64,000 bases of DNA from Strongylocentrotus droebachiensis (GCA_035222895.1 JAVYIG010002088.1:186001-250000), one strand, 5' to 3'. Numbered from the stretch's first letter, positions 45,597 through 56,817 are shown. Translations and numbers: made by a program. Notes: generated by a model not told the origin, from the sequence alone.

Positions 45597-45765
45597 GGGA
45601 ATGAGTCTAATTTTAACTCTTACACCAAGTTACCAATCTTTAAGTTTTTGTGTCCAAAAACATCTCTCGTTGATGCTTTTTCGGCATCGTGGGAAGGCCA
45701 CAATAATTGGCTTGTGCCTCCGGTTGAATTGGTTGGGCAGGCTGTTAAACATGTTAAAGCTTAGA
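45597..45765 (+). pseudogene. DIRS-like RNase H C-terminal fragment
   Basis: ESNFNSYTKLPIFKFL, then DAFSASWEGHNNWLVPPVEL and VGQAVKHVK, then a stop. This is the direct continuation of the frame broken at 35420: 'VDAF...W...NNW--PP--L' is the DIRS RNase H end. Nested insertions (Y, X copy 2, Gypsy) lie between. Confidence 0.8.
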
Positions 45766-45806
45766 TGCTGCTTGTAAGTGTCGGCTTGCATGGTGATGTA
45801 GATATA

Positions 45807-46008
45807 CAGTAGGTTTGCGGTTGCACCATGTGTGTGAGAGAGAGAGAGGTTTGAGGAGTCCTGAACAGGACTCTGACTCGGTAAAAGATAACAAACAGTC
45901 CTTTTCAGGACTACACTCCTCCAAGAAAGATTACCGAGTCAGAGTCCTGTTCAGGACTCCTCAAACCTCTCTCTCTCTCACACACATGGTGCAACCGCAA
46001 ACCTACTG
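45807..46008. mobile_element. Foldback MITE with perfect 78-bp arms
   Basis: Arms 45807-45884 and 45931-46008 are exact complements by eye, starting CAGTAGGTTTGCGGTTGCAC. TATA flanks both ends (45803-45806, 46009-46012), a probable target duplication. The 46-base loop contains a histone-type 3' end signal. Perfect arms mean the element is young. Confidence 0.9.
45897..45930 (+). promoter_or_regulatory. Histone-mRNA-like 3' stem-loop plus HDE
   Basis: AGTCCTTTTCAGGACT (45897-45912) has a 6-bp stem and a TTTC loop. Replication-dependent histone mRNAs share this layout (GGYYYT TTYH ARRRCC); only the basal G-C pair is A-T here. Ten bases on, CAAGAAAGA (45922-45930) is the exact sea-urchin histone downstream element, base-pairing with U7 snRNA. 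No histone gene precedes it; it sits in the loop of a 78-bp palindrome. Confidence 0.8.
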
Positions 46009-46027
46009 TATATGTTAAAGCTTGTTT

Positions 46028-46102
46028 ATGATTATGAAGGAAAAACTGTGCGCCATCTACACGTTCGTAATGGCGTTATCACAGTTTTTCCTTCATAATC
46101 AT
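46028..46102. repeat. Hairpin 2 with nested inner stem
   Basis: 23-bp perfect arms 46028-46050 and 46080-46102 (core GAAGGAAAAACTGTG), plus an inner stem CGCCAT/ATGGCG (46051-46056, 46070-46075). Only 15 bases beyond the preceding foldback element. Confidence 0.85.
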
Positions 46103-46388
46103 TTTGCCTTCGGCGTAGACTAGAAGGGATGAGATTGACGGCAGCGAGAGTTTAACACGGCTTGCAAGATTTTCAACATGGATGTCGATTTTGACCCATA
46201 ATTTCCTTAAAAGGGACCATTAAACGGATTATTTCAATCAAGTTAGTAAGTGGAACCAATGTATTATAGCCTAGGCCTAATTTAAAATTGGATATGCACG
46301 AGGTAAAATGACATTTTGGGGGATTTTGGGGGCATAACTATACGGCCGTGGCAAGTTTGTCATGTTTGTCGGAGGGGCCTAACGGCTA

Positions 46389-46563
46389 AAATCTAGCCGT
46401 GATATCTTCAACATACGATGGCATACGCCGCATTAGACTGAAAGCTTCAGTCTCTATAATCGTTGGTTGTTCCACTGAGACTACGTCTGGCTCCACTAGA
46501 CCTCCGGTTATAGAGACTGAACGGTCACCTATACCATCGTTTGAAGATATCACGGCTAGATTT
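46389..46563. repeat. Hairpin 3, imperfect ~170 nt
   Basis: Outer arms 46389-46410 and 46542-46563 (ATCTAGCCGTGATATCTTCA and its complement), then CGATGG/CCATCG and inner CTTCAGTCTCTATAA / TTATAGAGACTGAA. Both strands therefore encode a similar 'EDITAR' tail in short frames, a palindrome effect. Confidence 0.8.
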
Positions 46564-47058
46564 ACAGAATGTGATAGTGATACCTGCACACTGGTCTTGT
46601 GGGATGACAGAAGTGGTTTTACTTCCTGACACTGCCAGTCACTCATGCATTTCCCCCTCAGTATATTATCCAGTTTGAAGCTTCGCTGCAGAGGGTGCTA
46701 GATACATCAATCAAGCTGCCACGCATAGCGCGAGCGCTAGCTAGCGAAGCCCGAACTCCGTACTCCCAAGGCTAAGGTGCAGTGAAGTTTGAGGGCGGGA
46801 CCCGAGCACGCGACCGAGCCTATCGCCGCACGCCGCGCCATGCCCATGCAGGCGATGCGAGTGAGATCATCAATCTTCCCGTGAATTATTGCCATACAGT
46901 CTATTTTTATCTACTTACATCGTTCCCGAGTAGAAGCTCCCTTTTGACGAGTGAGCCGTCTAATGTTACAGACCAATAAATAAATTTCATTATGAATTGG
47001 AATTACAACTAACTGTGTTAGACCTATCTCTGCTGACGTTGACTGTGTACGTACTCAA
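46564..47058. other. CpG-rich non-coding stretch
   Basis: 46690-46870 is the most CpG-rich unique-looking stretch between the two host genes (GCGCGAGCGCTAGCTAGCG). It could be a promoter, for example for CRYZL1, but no matching first exon was found. AATAAATAAA on plus near 46974-46983. Confidence 0.35.
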
Positions 47059-48639
47059 ATCCCAGACAACTCGCCACAAAGACAACCCGCCCCAAGACAA
47101 CCCGCCACAATACCCTGGACATCCCGCCACAATACCCTGGACAACCCGCCACAATACCCTGGACAACTCGCCACAGCCTTTTCGGACAACTCGCCACACT
47201 TTTTCCCATCATGATTTCTAGATCTAAAATGAAATGAAATTGTCATTTTTCATGATTTTCGTGCTTTTATAAACACAGTCATTACAAAGAATAAAGAATA
47301 AAGTTGATTTCCCTGATTGTCATTTTTCATGATTTTTGTGCTTTTATAAACACAGTCATTACAAAGAATAAAGTTGATTTCCCTTGTAACAATAATATAC
47401 TTTTGATCTAGAGGTCTATAACAGCTGCATTTTTCTGTCCCAGATTTTGTTTAATGGTAGGATACTGGAAGCACTGGCGTACTGATAGGGGGGGGGGGGG
47501 GTGGGCAGTTGACCCGCGAAATAAAATTGGAATGTGGTTTATTTCTAGATTTTCTGGGTTAGTTTCGCACTTTTGCCCACAGTCAGAGGCGGCATTCTTG
47601 GTTGGGGGGGGGGGCACTATGCCCCCACTTTTCCAGGTTCCCCTAAAGTGCCCCCTTATCCTTTGTACATGTCCTTTTCCCTTCTGATAATTTTTAATGG
47701 TAGGAATTCATGGAAGGATAGGCCTACTGGAAGCACTGGCGTACTGATGGGGGAGGGGGCAGTTGACCCGCGAAATAAAATTGAAATGTGGTTTATTTCT
47801 AGATTTTCTGGGTTAGTTTCGCACTTTTGCCCACAGTCAGAGGCGGCATTCTTGGTTGGGGGGGGGGCACTGTGCCTCCACTTTTTCAGGTTCCCCTAAA
47901 GTGCCCCCTTATCATTTTGTACATGTCCTTTTCCCTTCTGATAAGTGCCTACTTTTCTTTCTCAGATGTTTTAATTATAATGGTATGTATACTTACGGTC
48001 CGATGAGCATCCATGTGCCCACGTTAGGGCCCTTAGTGGGGTCCAGAGGACGGAGCCCCTGTAAGCTCAGGGGATTTAGGCATTTAATTACGCAAAGATG
48101 AGCATATTTTGATACATCATTTGTGAAACTAGCAGGCCACTCGTTTTTTCTTCCTCTTTCTCTTTAACATAATTTTTCAAAAAGTGCAGGCCCTGACATA
48201 AAGGCTTCCAAATAAGCATATTTGTTGGTTGCCCGATTGTAATTTTTCCAACAAACGCATAAAAAGGTATAATTATTAAAATCACTGGTATCGAGTTAGA
48301 AATAAACCACTTTGTATTTTTATTTGGGGAGCAACTGCCCCCCCCATCAGTGTTCAGGAGGGGCTCATGTCTTCTCACCCCTATTATAAAAAATACACAC
48401 ACGCTTTCCCATCCTCTCACAATAAATTTCCAGGATACATAATTATGAGCGTATCGCTATTATAAAATCCTCCCTTGATGAATATAGGGTCATGCGGAAT
48501 GTTTATGGAAATTTTAATTCCAGTTCACTTTCCTTTTCTTTGAATGGAATATCATTTTAATTTGATTCAATTTAGGTTTTATTATTTTTGTATGTTCTTT
48601 TTGGTTACTAAATAGTAATCAATTATGCTGCTTTATTGC

Positions 48640-48670
<31 letters not shown>

Positions 48671-49928
48671 GGGGGGGGGGGGGGGGGGGAGTGGAAATTC
48701 GTTTTGACCCCCACCCCCCACACACACACTTTTTCGTTGGGAGGAGGGCAAGTCCCCTGCCCCCACTTCTGGCGCCTATGATCGCAAGAATGGCTGGATT
48801 TCTGAAAAAGGGGCACCAACAAAGGGACACATCAACATTAATCAAAACCATTTTTAGATATTTGTATAAAGGCCTACGCCTTCGTCAAGATTGTGAATAC
48901 ATTACCACGAATGACATCAATATTTGTTTATTTCTTTACGTGGAATTGTAACTCCCATTTGAAAAATTACATGATGAATATTAAAGACAATCTAATGAAG
49001 AAAGACTGAAAAGTTCTTTTATGTAATTATGAGTAACATTATAATTAAAACATCTGAGAAAGAAAAGTAGGCACACAGAAGGTACATGTACAAAATGATA
49101 AGGGGGCACTTTAGGGGAACCTGAAAAAGTGGAGGCACAGTGCCCCCCCCCCCCCCAACCAAGAATGCCGCCTCTGACTGTGGGCAAAAGTGCGAAACTA
49201 ACCCAGAAAATCTAGAAATAAACCACATTTCAATTTTATTTCGCGGGTCAACTGCCCCCTCCCCCATTAGTACGCCAGTGCTTCCAGTAGGCCTATCCTT
49301 CCATGAATTCCTACCATTAAAAATTATCAGAAGGGAAAAGGACATGTACAAAGGATAAGGGGGCACTTTAGGGGAACCTGGAAAAGTGGGGGCACAGTGT
49401 CCCCCCCCCCTCCCAACAAAGAATGCCGCCTCTGACGAAACTAACCCAGAAAATCTAGAAATAAACCACATTTCAATTTTATTTCGCGGGTCAACTGCCC
49501 ACCCCCCCCCCCTATCAGTACGCCAGTGCTTCCAGTATCCTACCATTAAAAGTATATTATTGTTACAAGGGAAATCAACTGTATTCTTTGTATTAAATGA
49601 CTGTGTTTATAAAAGCACGAATATCATGAAAAATGACAATTTCATTTCAATATATATTATTGTTACAATCAGAGAAATCAACTTTATTCTTTATTCTTTG
49701 TAATGACTGTGTTTATAAAAGCACGAAAATCATGAAAAATGACAATTTCATTTCATTTTAGATCTAGAAATCATGATGGGAAAAAGTGTGGCGAGTTGTC
49801 CGAAAAGGCTGTGGCGAGTTGTCCAGGGTATTGTGGCGGGTTGTCCAGGGTATTGTGGCGGGATGTCCAGGGTATTGTGGCGGGTTGTCTTGGGGCGGGT
49901 TGTCTTTGTGGCGAGTTGTCTGGACCCC
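47059..49928. mobile_element. TU-like foldback transposon, 2.87 kb
   Basis: Two inverted arms of ~0.9 kb (47059-47981 and 49035-49928) around a 1.05-kb centre. GTACTCAA flanks both ends (47051-47058, 49929-49936), an 8-bp duplication. The outermost part of each arm is a tandem array of GACAACCCGCCACAA-like units (47063-47205 and mirror). Inside are two ~245-bp direct repeats (ACTGGAAGCACTGGCGTACT). Sea-urchin TU elements have this plan: long arms, outer domain of 15-bp repeats, 8-bp duplication. No transposase frame; the 175-residue frame across the right arm is repeat-derived. Confidence 0.85.
48643..48689 (+). repeat. T28-G19 homopolymer junction
   Basis: 28 T directly followed by 19 G in the foldback centre. 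Expected to be assembly-sensitive and able to form triplex or G-quadruplex structure. Confidence 0.9.
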
Positions 49929-49936
49929 GTACTCAA

Positions 49937-51597
49937 TGCATCAAATTTCCACATTTAGAAGCAGACGATATTAATGTCAAAGGTCACATCTAAAGCATTT
50001 CACTATTGCATTTATAACATAGTATCCTATTGGTTTGTATAAAAGGGGCGTGGCAGAACATCTAGTTTGGGAGCAAAATTTGTGTTTCCTAATGGCTTTG
50101 TGAATGCAGAATATATTTTAATCATGTAATTATCCTTTTAGATGATAAAATTAGATATCTCCGTGGAATATACTCAGTAACTTATGAATTGAAATCAGTA
50201 TGAGAAATGGTAGTAATCGGAAACTGACCAATCAATAGCGCTGTTATAAAGTGCGCCTTGATTACTTCCTGCATGTAAGATGGGGCGAGTCTTTTTTCGC
50301 GATAGCCTATCCAACTCCAAGATCGTGTCCAGCTATTATTAAAGAGGGGGAACTGTCATTGAATGCATTGTTTTCTTAAATATTACAATATAATACTGGT
50401 GAGTATGATTGCCATTGAATGTTCTGATTTATTGCATCTATTCTTAACAAATTCTGATTCGTGTCATGTCATGATTTGCAAGTTGCAATGCAATGCAAGT
50501 GCACATCATGTTTGTTGTTTCACTTGAGATTGTGTGCATGAGTTTGTGAGTGTGAGTGCAGTGATAACTGTTTGAATGAATTAGCCAGTATGCTGTCAGT
50601 GCACTTAATAATTAAATATTACATTTCACTTGAAATTGACAAGAATTATCATAATCCTTAAAATTACTTATTCAAGACTGGAGAGTAAATCTTTCTATTG
50701 TAACTTGTAAGTGTGCCAAAATTTTAAGTGCAAGTGTGCCGAAATGTAAGAACAATTTTATTTTGACCAGTAGATCTAGGTCACGCTGGTACTGGTAGAC
50801 TACGAGAATAAGCATGATAAGGATCGTCCGCATAAACAATGATATCCTCGTGAACGCGGACAAATCTTGTCCTAAAAAATAAGTATCGTCCGCATTTTCG
50901 CGGATGATCGTTGGCGATGCGAAAAAACGCATTCCATGATGATGCTCCGGCTCCAGGCCATGAATGATGCATTTCTCACTTACGCAGCAAAGAGATTTTC
51001 GTGTTATGAACAATAAACCCTCGTGAAGACGGACAACTCTTAAAAGTAGATGGCAGGGGCTATTTTATTACGCGGAATCCGTTTTTCGCATTGCCAGCGC
51101 GCGGATCAGTAATAATAAGGGCGATCCTTATTTTTCAGGATGCGATTTGTACGCGTTTACATACAAGGATATCCTCGTTTATGCGTCCCATCCTCGTTCT
51201 CGCACTAGCGCCCCTACTGTTGACAAGAAAACTAAGTCTAACTCTAGATTTAGATCTACTTTAATTTAGACCAAGTCTGACTTCTATTTTTCCAAGCCAG
51301 TGACAGTCCAGGGCAAGAGTAAAAAGGTTAAAAAATTGAGGAACACAAACAATAAATCGGAGGTAGATCTAGGTCGAATAACACAACAAATTACTTTTTA
51401 ATTGAACGATGATCGTACTTACCTCGGGTAATCCTAAACAATTGAGAATGTTACCGGCAAGTGACTTGGCAGTGTTGAATTATGAACGTAACTGAAGCAG
51501 ACGATAAATTTAAATTATGACAAGTGCAGACTTCTGCTTCTAAGTTCTAAATCTAACATACAGTTGGAATGATCTTGACAGAGCTCATAATGGCATC
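49937..51597. other. Non-coding, diverged TTCGCGGA-type repeats
   Basis: No gene supported. 50770-51200 has several GATCGTCCGCAT, CCTCGTGAACGCGGAC and related phrases in both orientations, likely a decayed foldback. On the minus strand a good donor (CGAG|GTAAGT at 51421) ends a stretch reading NTAKSLAGNILNCLGLPE, but it has an in-frame stop upstream and no Met. Confidence 0.4.
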
Positions 51598-51603
51598 ATA
51601 ACT

Positions 51604-51677
51604 CAGGGTTCTTGTTAATAGCCGGCAACCGGCTATTTTTTCCGGCTGTAACGGCAATCGTAGCCGGCTGTCGGCAC

Positions 51678-51716
<39 letters not shown>

Positions 51717-52721
51717 GTAGCCGACAGAGACTGATGGACTAGAAGTTGAAACCCACAGTGCTGCAGCTCAGAATGATGACAAGCCGACGACAGTCACCAG
51801 GCAAAGTGAAGAAGGTGCCAGTGGGCAAGATGAAGCTGAAGACCAGGAGGTGAAGTCCACCCTTGACATCCTAGGTCTGGATGAGGATCTTCTTAGCCAG
51901 TCCTCAGATTCAGAAATGGAATGATCATTCACTATGTAATTATTGCAAAAAGTTTCAGCCTCAGGTACATGAATATTAAACATGTGTCACATTACATTTC
52001 AATATGCGAGAAAAGTTTAATACATTCTGATTGAATTGACAAGATTTTTCCTTCTAAGGTCTCTAGAATCTGAATGGGAGATCTTGAAATGCTAGGGGCT
52101 TGCCTTCAGGGGAGACTCCCCTCCAGACTGAGGCACTGCACCTGGACCCTGCTGGGGGCGTAACACCCCCAGACCCCTGTGACAGCTGTCACATACCTGC
52201 AAACCATTTACCAATCCAATTTTGTCATATTTTTTTTATGTGTGTTCCAATTTTTTTAATTTTTTATCGCAAACGATTTTCTTCACTGACAAGGTCCTGT
52301 AAACGTCAGTTAACCGTTTTTGCCCAGGACTACCTTGTATCATTATCATGTAATTCAAAATTGTAGATTCATCACAAATATGATTGATTTATCAGAAACA
52401 ATAATGGAGCATTTTCATTTCATATTGTATATCATATGAAAAGTAAGTTATTCAGCCAAAATATTCATGATCTTTATCATTAAACTATGGCTCATACAGT
52501 GTGGTCATATCTTCAAAAATAAGGCTAAGATAGCACCAGAGAGCATCTAAAACCCTAAAGCTTCCAGGGCCCTTGGGCGGGCCCTGGACCCCGGCCACAA
52601 GGGATTTCGCGCTTTGCGCTCGTGATGTGCGCTTCGCGCACAAAGATTTTTCTTTCGCAATTTTAGTAGCCTCCTGTAAATCATAAATAGCCTGCTATCA
52701 GAAAAATTAACAAGAACCCTG
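51604..52721. mobile_element. TIR transposon derivative, 1118 bp
   Basis: Perfect 16-bp ends CAGGGTTCTTGTTAAT (51604-51619) and inverse (52706-52721), flanked by ATAACT (51598-51603, 52722-52727). The phrase ATCGTAGCCG occurs on both sides of an A34 run (about 51654 and 51714), suggesting an internal deletion or slippage. A short acidic coding end lies inside. Superfamily not determined. Confidence 0.8.
51721..51924 (+). CDS. Acidic C-terminal coding fragment inside TIR element
   Basis: 67 sense codons without a start Met, between an in-frame TAG and a TGA. Composition is coding-like: many Asp/Glu, ending STLDILGLDEDLLSQSSDSE and two more residues. It could be a retained last exon of the element's own transposase (internal deletion) or a captured host exon. 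I do not recognise the protein. Confidence 0.35.
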   Translation, partial: PTETDGLEVETHSAAAQNDDKPTTVTRQSEEGASGQDEAEDQEVKSTLDILGLDEDLLSQSSDSEME

Positions 52722-52727
52722 ATAACT

Positions 52728-53604
52728 TGTATGTAAAAACCCATTTTTAAGGTTTCGGTCGTGTCCCGGGTCCGAAAAAAATATTTCAAATTTTCTGGTT
52801 AGGTTCTGGTTCAGGCTTTCTCCATGACTCCTAGCACTTAACACTTGTGACTTGTGAGGAGATGTATGGATGTAGTGTGGATGACATAGATTTAGAAGTT
52901 TGAACAAATATCTGGTATTGCATTTGATCAATATCTTGAAGCCAGTGTAGTTCATAAACAATAGGTAGTACTGACTATTGGACTTTTTCATGAAAGACAT
53001 CTACAACAAGTAACATCATATTGACGCTTCAGTACATGAGGGAGCTCAGCTCTCACATTCTCTTTCAAATCACACGACGGGAGTCGGGCGATATATCCCT
53101 GATTCCTTGGCATTGTCGAAACGACAAAGGGAGTACATAAAATCAATGTATAGAGAACAGAGAAGCGATAAAAAACACATTTAGAACACAACCCAGTAAC
53201 ATGGTTTAATTCTGGTGTTTTTGTATAAAATCATATTGTGTCAATTTAGGATTTAGATGTTTACCATAACCATAAGCAATAGAGATTATATTCATGCATT
53301 TTTCTATATTATCGAATTTGAGTCTCATTTTCTCATTTAAACAAGGTAAGCAAGGTGTTGCTTTTTAGCCGGCAGTGTGCCAGGCATGCCAAGGTGAGAG
53401 GCAGCTAAGCCCTGCCAAAGCCTGATGCTAAAGACCTCCTTTGCTCTCAGTAAAGCCAGTTACAAATAAATGTCTGTTTTCAAACTGATCAAAATCATGA
53501 TATCTCTCAATACTCAGTGCAAGTTTGTAGCCCTTGGTGAATCAAAAGTCACATGATTGCAAAAAGAGGTCACCTGACATATCGTATCCGGACACCTACC
53601 CCTT
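52728..53604. other. Non-coding, no element recognised
   Basis: No gene supported; open frames are short and unlike known proteins. Confidence 0.4.
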
Positions 53605-54372
53605 GGCAGAGCTGGCAAGTAAAACGGATTTGCAGTATTCAGTACAGAAATCAACTTAAAATACGGACGTATGTTTTTTCATGTTTAAATACGGAAGAAG
53701 AAAAATCAGTTGCGTATAAGTCTATGGGCAGTGCGCACACCGTGTCAATTGTGTATTAGTCTATAGGCATGACTGGTACGCACTCTGTGCGCTGAAAGAC
53801 GTGTGTCGACTTTGGATATCCATTTGTATGTTTTCTGTTCATGTGTGCAGTGCTTCGAGCATCAATTGTCTGCGTGTTGGACTGAAGTGGAATCGGTGCT
53901 GCAACTTGCCAATATGCGTACACGTGTGTGTGTGTGTACTAATTGTGCATGCGATGTGACTACGAGGCGAGTGCTAATGACGTCGTTGCTTTGGAAGCAA
54001 CATGTACATTAGAGACACTTAAGAGTTAGAACTGAAATGAAGGACATTTGCAGAAAAGACTGAAGGAATTGTCCAGTCAATAATGGTAATGAATGTTCAT
54101 TTGATAAGCTACATGTATGTGTACTTCTAAGGTTTTTTTTTTTTTGAAAGGGCAAATTAATGTTAAGTCCATTGTGCAGTGCTTAGTGTACAACACACTT
54201 GTTTACGTGTGGGACTGAAATGTAATAAGTGATCGAACATTGGCGGTATGCATGCATATTTTGTTCACAGCGGAAAAAATACGGATTTTCTTTTTGGGGG
54301 GCCAAAATACTGAATTGGGGGGGGGGGGGATAAGAATATTAAAAATGCAAAATACAACTTGGCAGCTCTGCC
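53605..54372. mobile_element. MITE with GGCAGAGCTG ends
   Basis: GGCAGAGCTGGCAAGT at 53605 and inverse ACTTGGCAGCTCTGCC ending 54372. It appears inserted in a GGACA(T/C)C(C/T)ACCCC tract: GGACACCTACCCC lies left and GGACATCCACCCC right. Non-coding, with a G run at 54319-54329. Confidence 0.65.
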
Positions 54373-54660
54373 CTGGACATCCACCCCCCAGATAACCACC
54401 CCAGTCAACTACCCCACTAGGACAACTACCCTACTAGGACAACTACCCTCTAGGGCAACCACCCCCTCCCCCCCCCCCCCTGCAGACAACTACCCCCTAG
54501 GACAACTACATTTACCCCCTAGGACAACTACAATGTATTCCCCTAACAACTACCCCCCCCCCTCCCAGACAACTTCCCCCTACTACCCCCTAGGATAGTG
54601 GTCTGGGGGGTAGTTGTCCTAGAGGATGATTGTCATATGGGTAGTTGTCTGTTAGGATGT
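54373..54660. repeat. GACAACTACCCCCTAG tandem tract with inverted end
   Basis: About ten degenerate 15-20-bp units on plus, then the inverse (GGGTAGTTGTCCTAG) from 54600. The unit resembles the outer-domain repeats of the foldback at 47059 (GACAACCCGCC), so it may be a related foldback end. Pro/Thr-rich frames here are artefacts. Confidence 0.65.
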
Positions 54661-55636
54661 TAGTGTAAAGGTTGGAAAACAGAAAAAATAGATATCGTAA
54701 TGAATGTCTGCTTCTTGCGAGTCTGCAATGAAAACCATACACACTCCAAAAATGTGAAATATAACAGATTTCCTTTCCCCACAGTATCACATAATGTTTC
54801 TTGCATACATGTACATGTACATGTGTACAGTATGCAGTACATTTTAAACTCTTTCAAGTTTTATGTAGAACATTTTATACCAGAATTGACACTTTAGCAC
54901 TAAATCCTGATTGGAATGGATTGATTTTAACACAGGATAGAGTTAATGTCCATGTAATTATACTATTACCGGTAGCTCTGCAACCATAAAGGCCTAAAGC
55001 TAAAGGTACCCGACCAAGAGGTTTTGTGCAAAGTCATGTATTCTCACGTAATGTACCCATTACCATTCATGCTCATGGGGGTCTTCCAGCTAATTAAATT
55101 TGTCAGATCATCGTTCAGATTTATTTCATAAGGATTTTTGTCGGTGCAAGTCTGTCAGATTAACGAACCTTCACGGATGTGATCTTGCATGTATTGAATT
55201 TGAAGAGCCTACATGTACATGTACAGTACAATGTGTTTTTATCACTGACCCACACACACTTACACATTCAGACTCCTCTCTGTTTTCTTTGGCCCTTTTT
55301 CACCTTCACCTCTAGATACATATGTACACATGTAGCTTCAGGATTAGTCATTCTATACTTTCAACCAGACGTTTCCTTCCTTTTCATTTGAAGTTAGATT
55401 CCATCTAAGAACATGCTCCAGTTATGTAAAATTCATGGAGATTCATAGAGCTCATGCATGCAGTCTTTACCCCCCGTAGAAATTCAGAGTTTTCTAACTT
55501 AGGTCTAAATGAATTATTTGTACTTTTCACTCTTTCATATCTTGAAAAAATTTAAATGTATCTTACAGTACATAAATGAAAGAGTTGGAGTGTGTAAATT
55601 GATTTTAACAAACGATCAGCATGAAATTGCCAATTT
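54661..55636. other. Non-coding, no element recognised
   Basis: AT-rich with several ACATGTACATGTACATG short repeats. No gene supported. Confidence 0.4.
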
Positions 55637-56817
55637 ATGCAAGGGTCACTCTGTGGCCTGGACCCACCCTCCTCAGAGGTCGCCAAATATCGACGTCGAC
55701 TCGACGCCTAAGCCTGACCCTGACCTATTTGTTGTTGTAGTGAAGTCCTAACGTTCGTTTTTCTTCATTGGGTGAAGCTTTACTATACAAATTGATGAAA
55801 TGTGTGAAGCTTTGACGAGTAATTTGTTTTTTCTGGTGATGTGACATCGAATCCAATCGGTCGCCTTGTTTGTTCAGGTGATGTGACATCGAAGCCACTA
55901 CCGGTCGCGTCGAAAATATGTCGAAATCATGTCGAAATCGTGCGTTTCAAAACAACTATTTAATTTTTATTCCGGTCACTCATGCACTCGCAGAGTGATC
56001 GTCCTGAGGTCACCGAACTTTTCTCCAGCGAAACTGATTTCGAGATTTCACGAGATCGTTTTCGAGTAGTCTACTAGTCTCCTACACATAACTAGTTGCG
56101 TGAGTATTCGCAGTATACGTGCCTGAAAGGCCAGCCTCAAGTCTGGAAACGAGACTAGTAGCCTACGAGCTGTCGGTATTGTACCCAGCCTGCGCAGCGC
56201 TAGCGCAGATCGTGCCAAGTTTTGGCCCCAAGTTTTTGCGAGGTGAGTTGAAAAAAAATAGAAAGTTCAGAGTTTTCCGATCATTTTGAGACGGTACTAC
56301 TCCGACCCTGTTTTACGATTGATTATTAACGAAATCTGTGCATAAAACTTAGCCTATATTTTCGCGAGATTTCAATGTTGACGTATTCCACAAAGGTATT
56401 ACGCCACATCAGTCCCGTGCGCTCGAGTCGAAGCCTTACGAATTCTGCGGATATGCACTGTATACTAAAATGAAACAGTGGTGAAGCTTGAACTATGCAA
56501 ATGGCCAGTATGGTGAAACAGTGGTGAAGCTTCAGACCGGCCGAAAACTTACAAAAGTGAAGCCTCACCTATGGAAAACTGACACAAGTGAAGCCTCACC
56601 TATGTAAAACTGACAAAAGTGAAGCATCACCTATGCAAATAATTCAAAGGGTGAAGCCTGGACTAACACATTTGCTGATAAGAGTGATGCTTTGCCTTTG
56701 TTTTTTGTAAAGCACATGAAGTGATGGTGAAACCCTGAGGTTACAAATAATTGGCTCAGGTGAAGAAAGGTGATGACCTGAGGAGGGTGGGTCCAGGCCA
56801 CAGAGTGACCCTTGCAT
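55637..56817. mobile_element. Foldback element with GTGAAGC repeats, upstream of ITSN
   Basis: Perfect 40-bp ends (55637-55676, starting ATGCAAGGGTCACTCTGTGG; inverse 56778-56817). Inside, GTGAAGCTT/GTGAAGCCTCACCTATG units recur at least eight times near both ends, and GGTGATGTGACATCGAA twice. CpG-richer centre near 55880-56240. No transposase. A donor-like GCGAG|GTGAGT at 56243 could end an ITSN 5' UTR exon. Confidence 0.7.

Noticed and set aside
46386..46646. Overlapping frames on both strands sharing 'EDITARF'
   Set aside because: Mirror effect of the palindrome at 46389-46563.
49019..49546. 175-residue minus-strand frame
   Set aside because: Runs through two direct repeats of the foldback arm; the same peptide recurs on plus in the other arm, so it follows the repeat, not a gene.
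51421..51500. Minus-strand exon candidate with good GTAAGT donor (NTAKSLAGNILNCLGLPE)
   Set aside because: In-frame stop just upstream, no Met and no convincing acceptor; at best a 5' UTR exon of CRYZL1.
56200..56243. ITSN 5' UTR exon ending GCGAG|GTGAGT
   Set aside because: Only a donor-like sequence within a foldback element; no start-site evidence.
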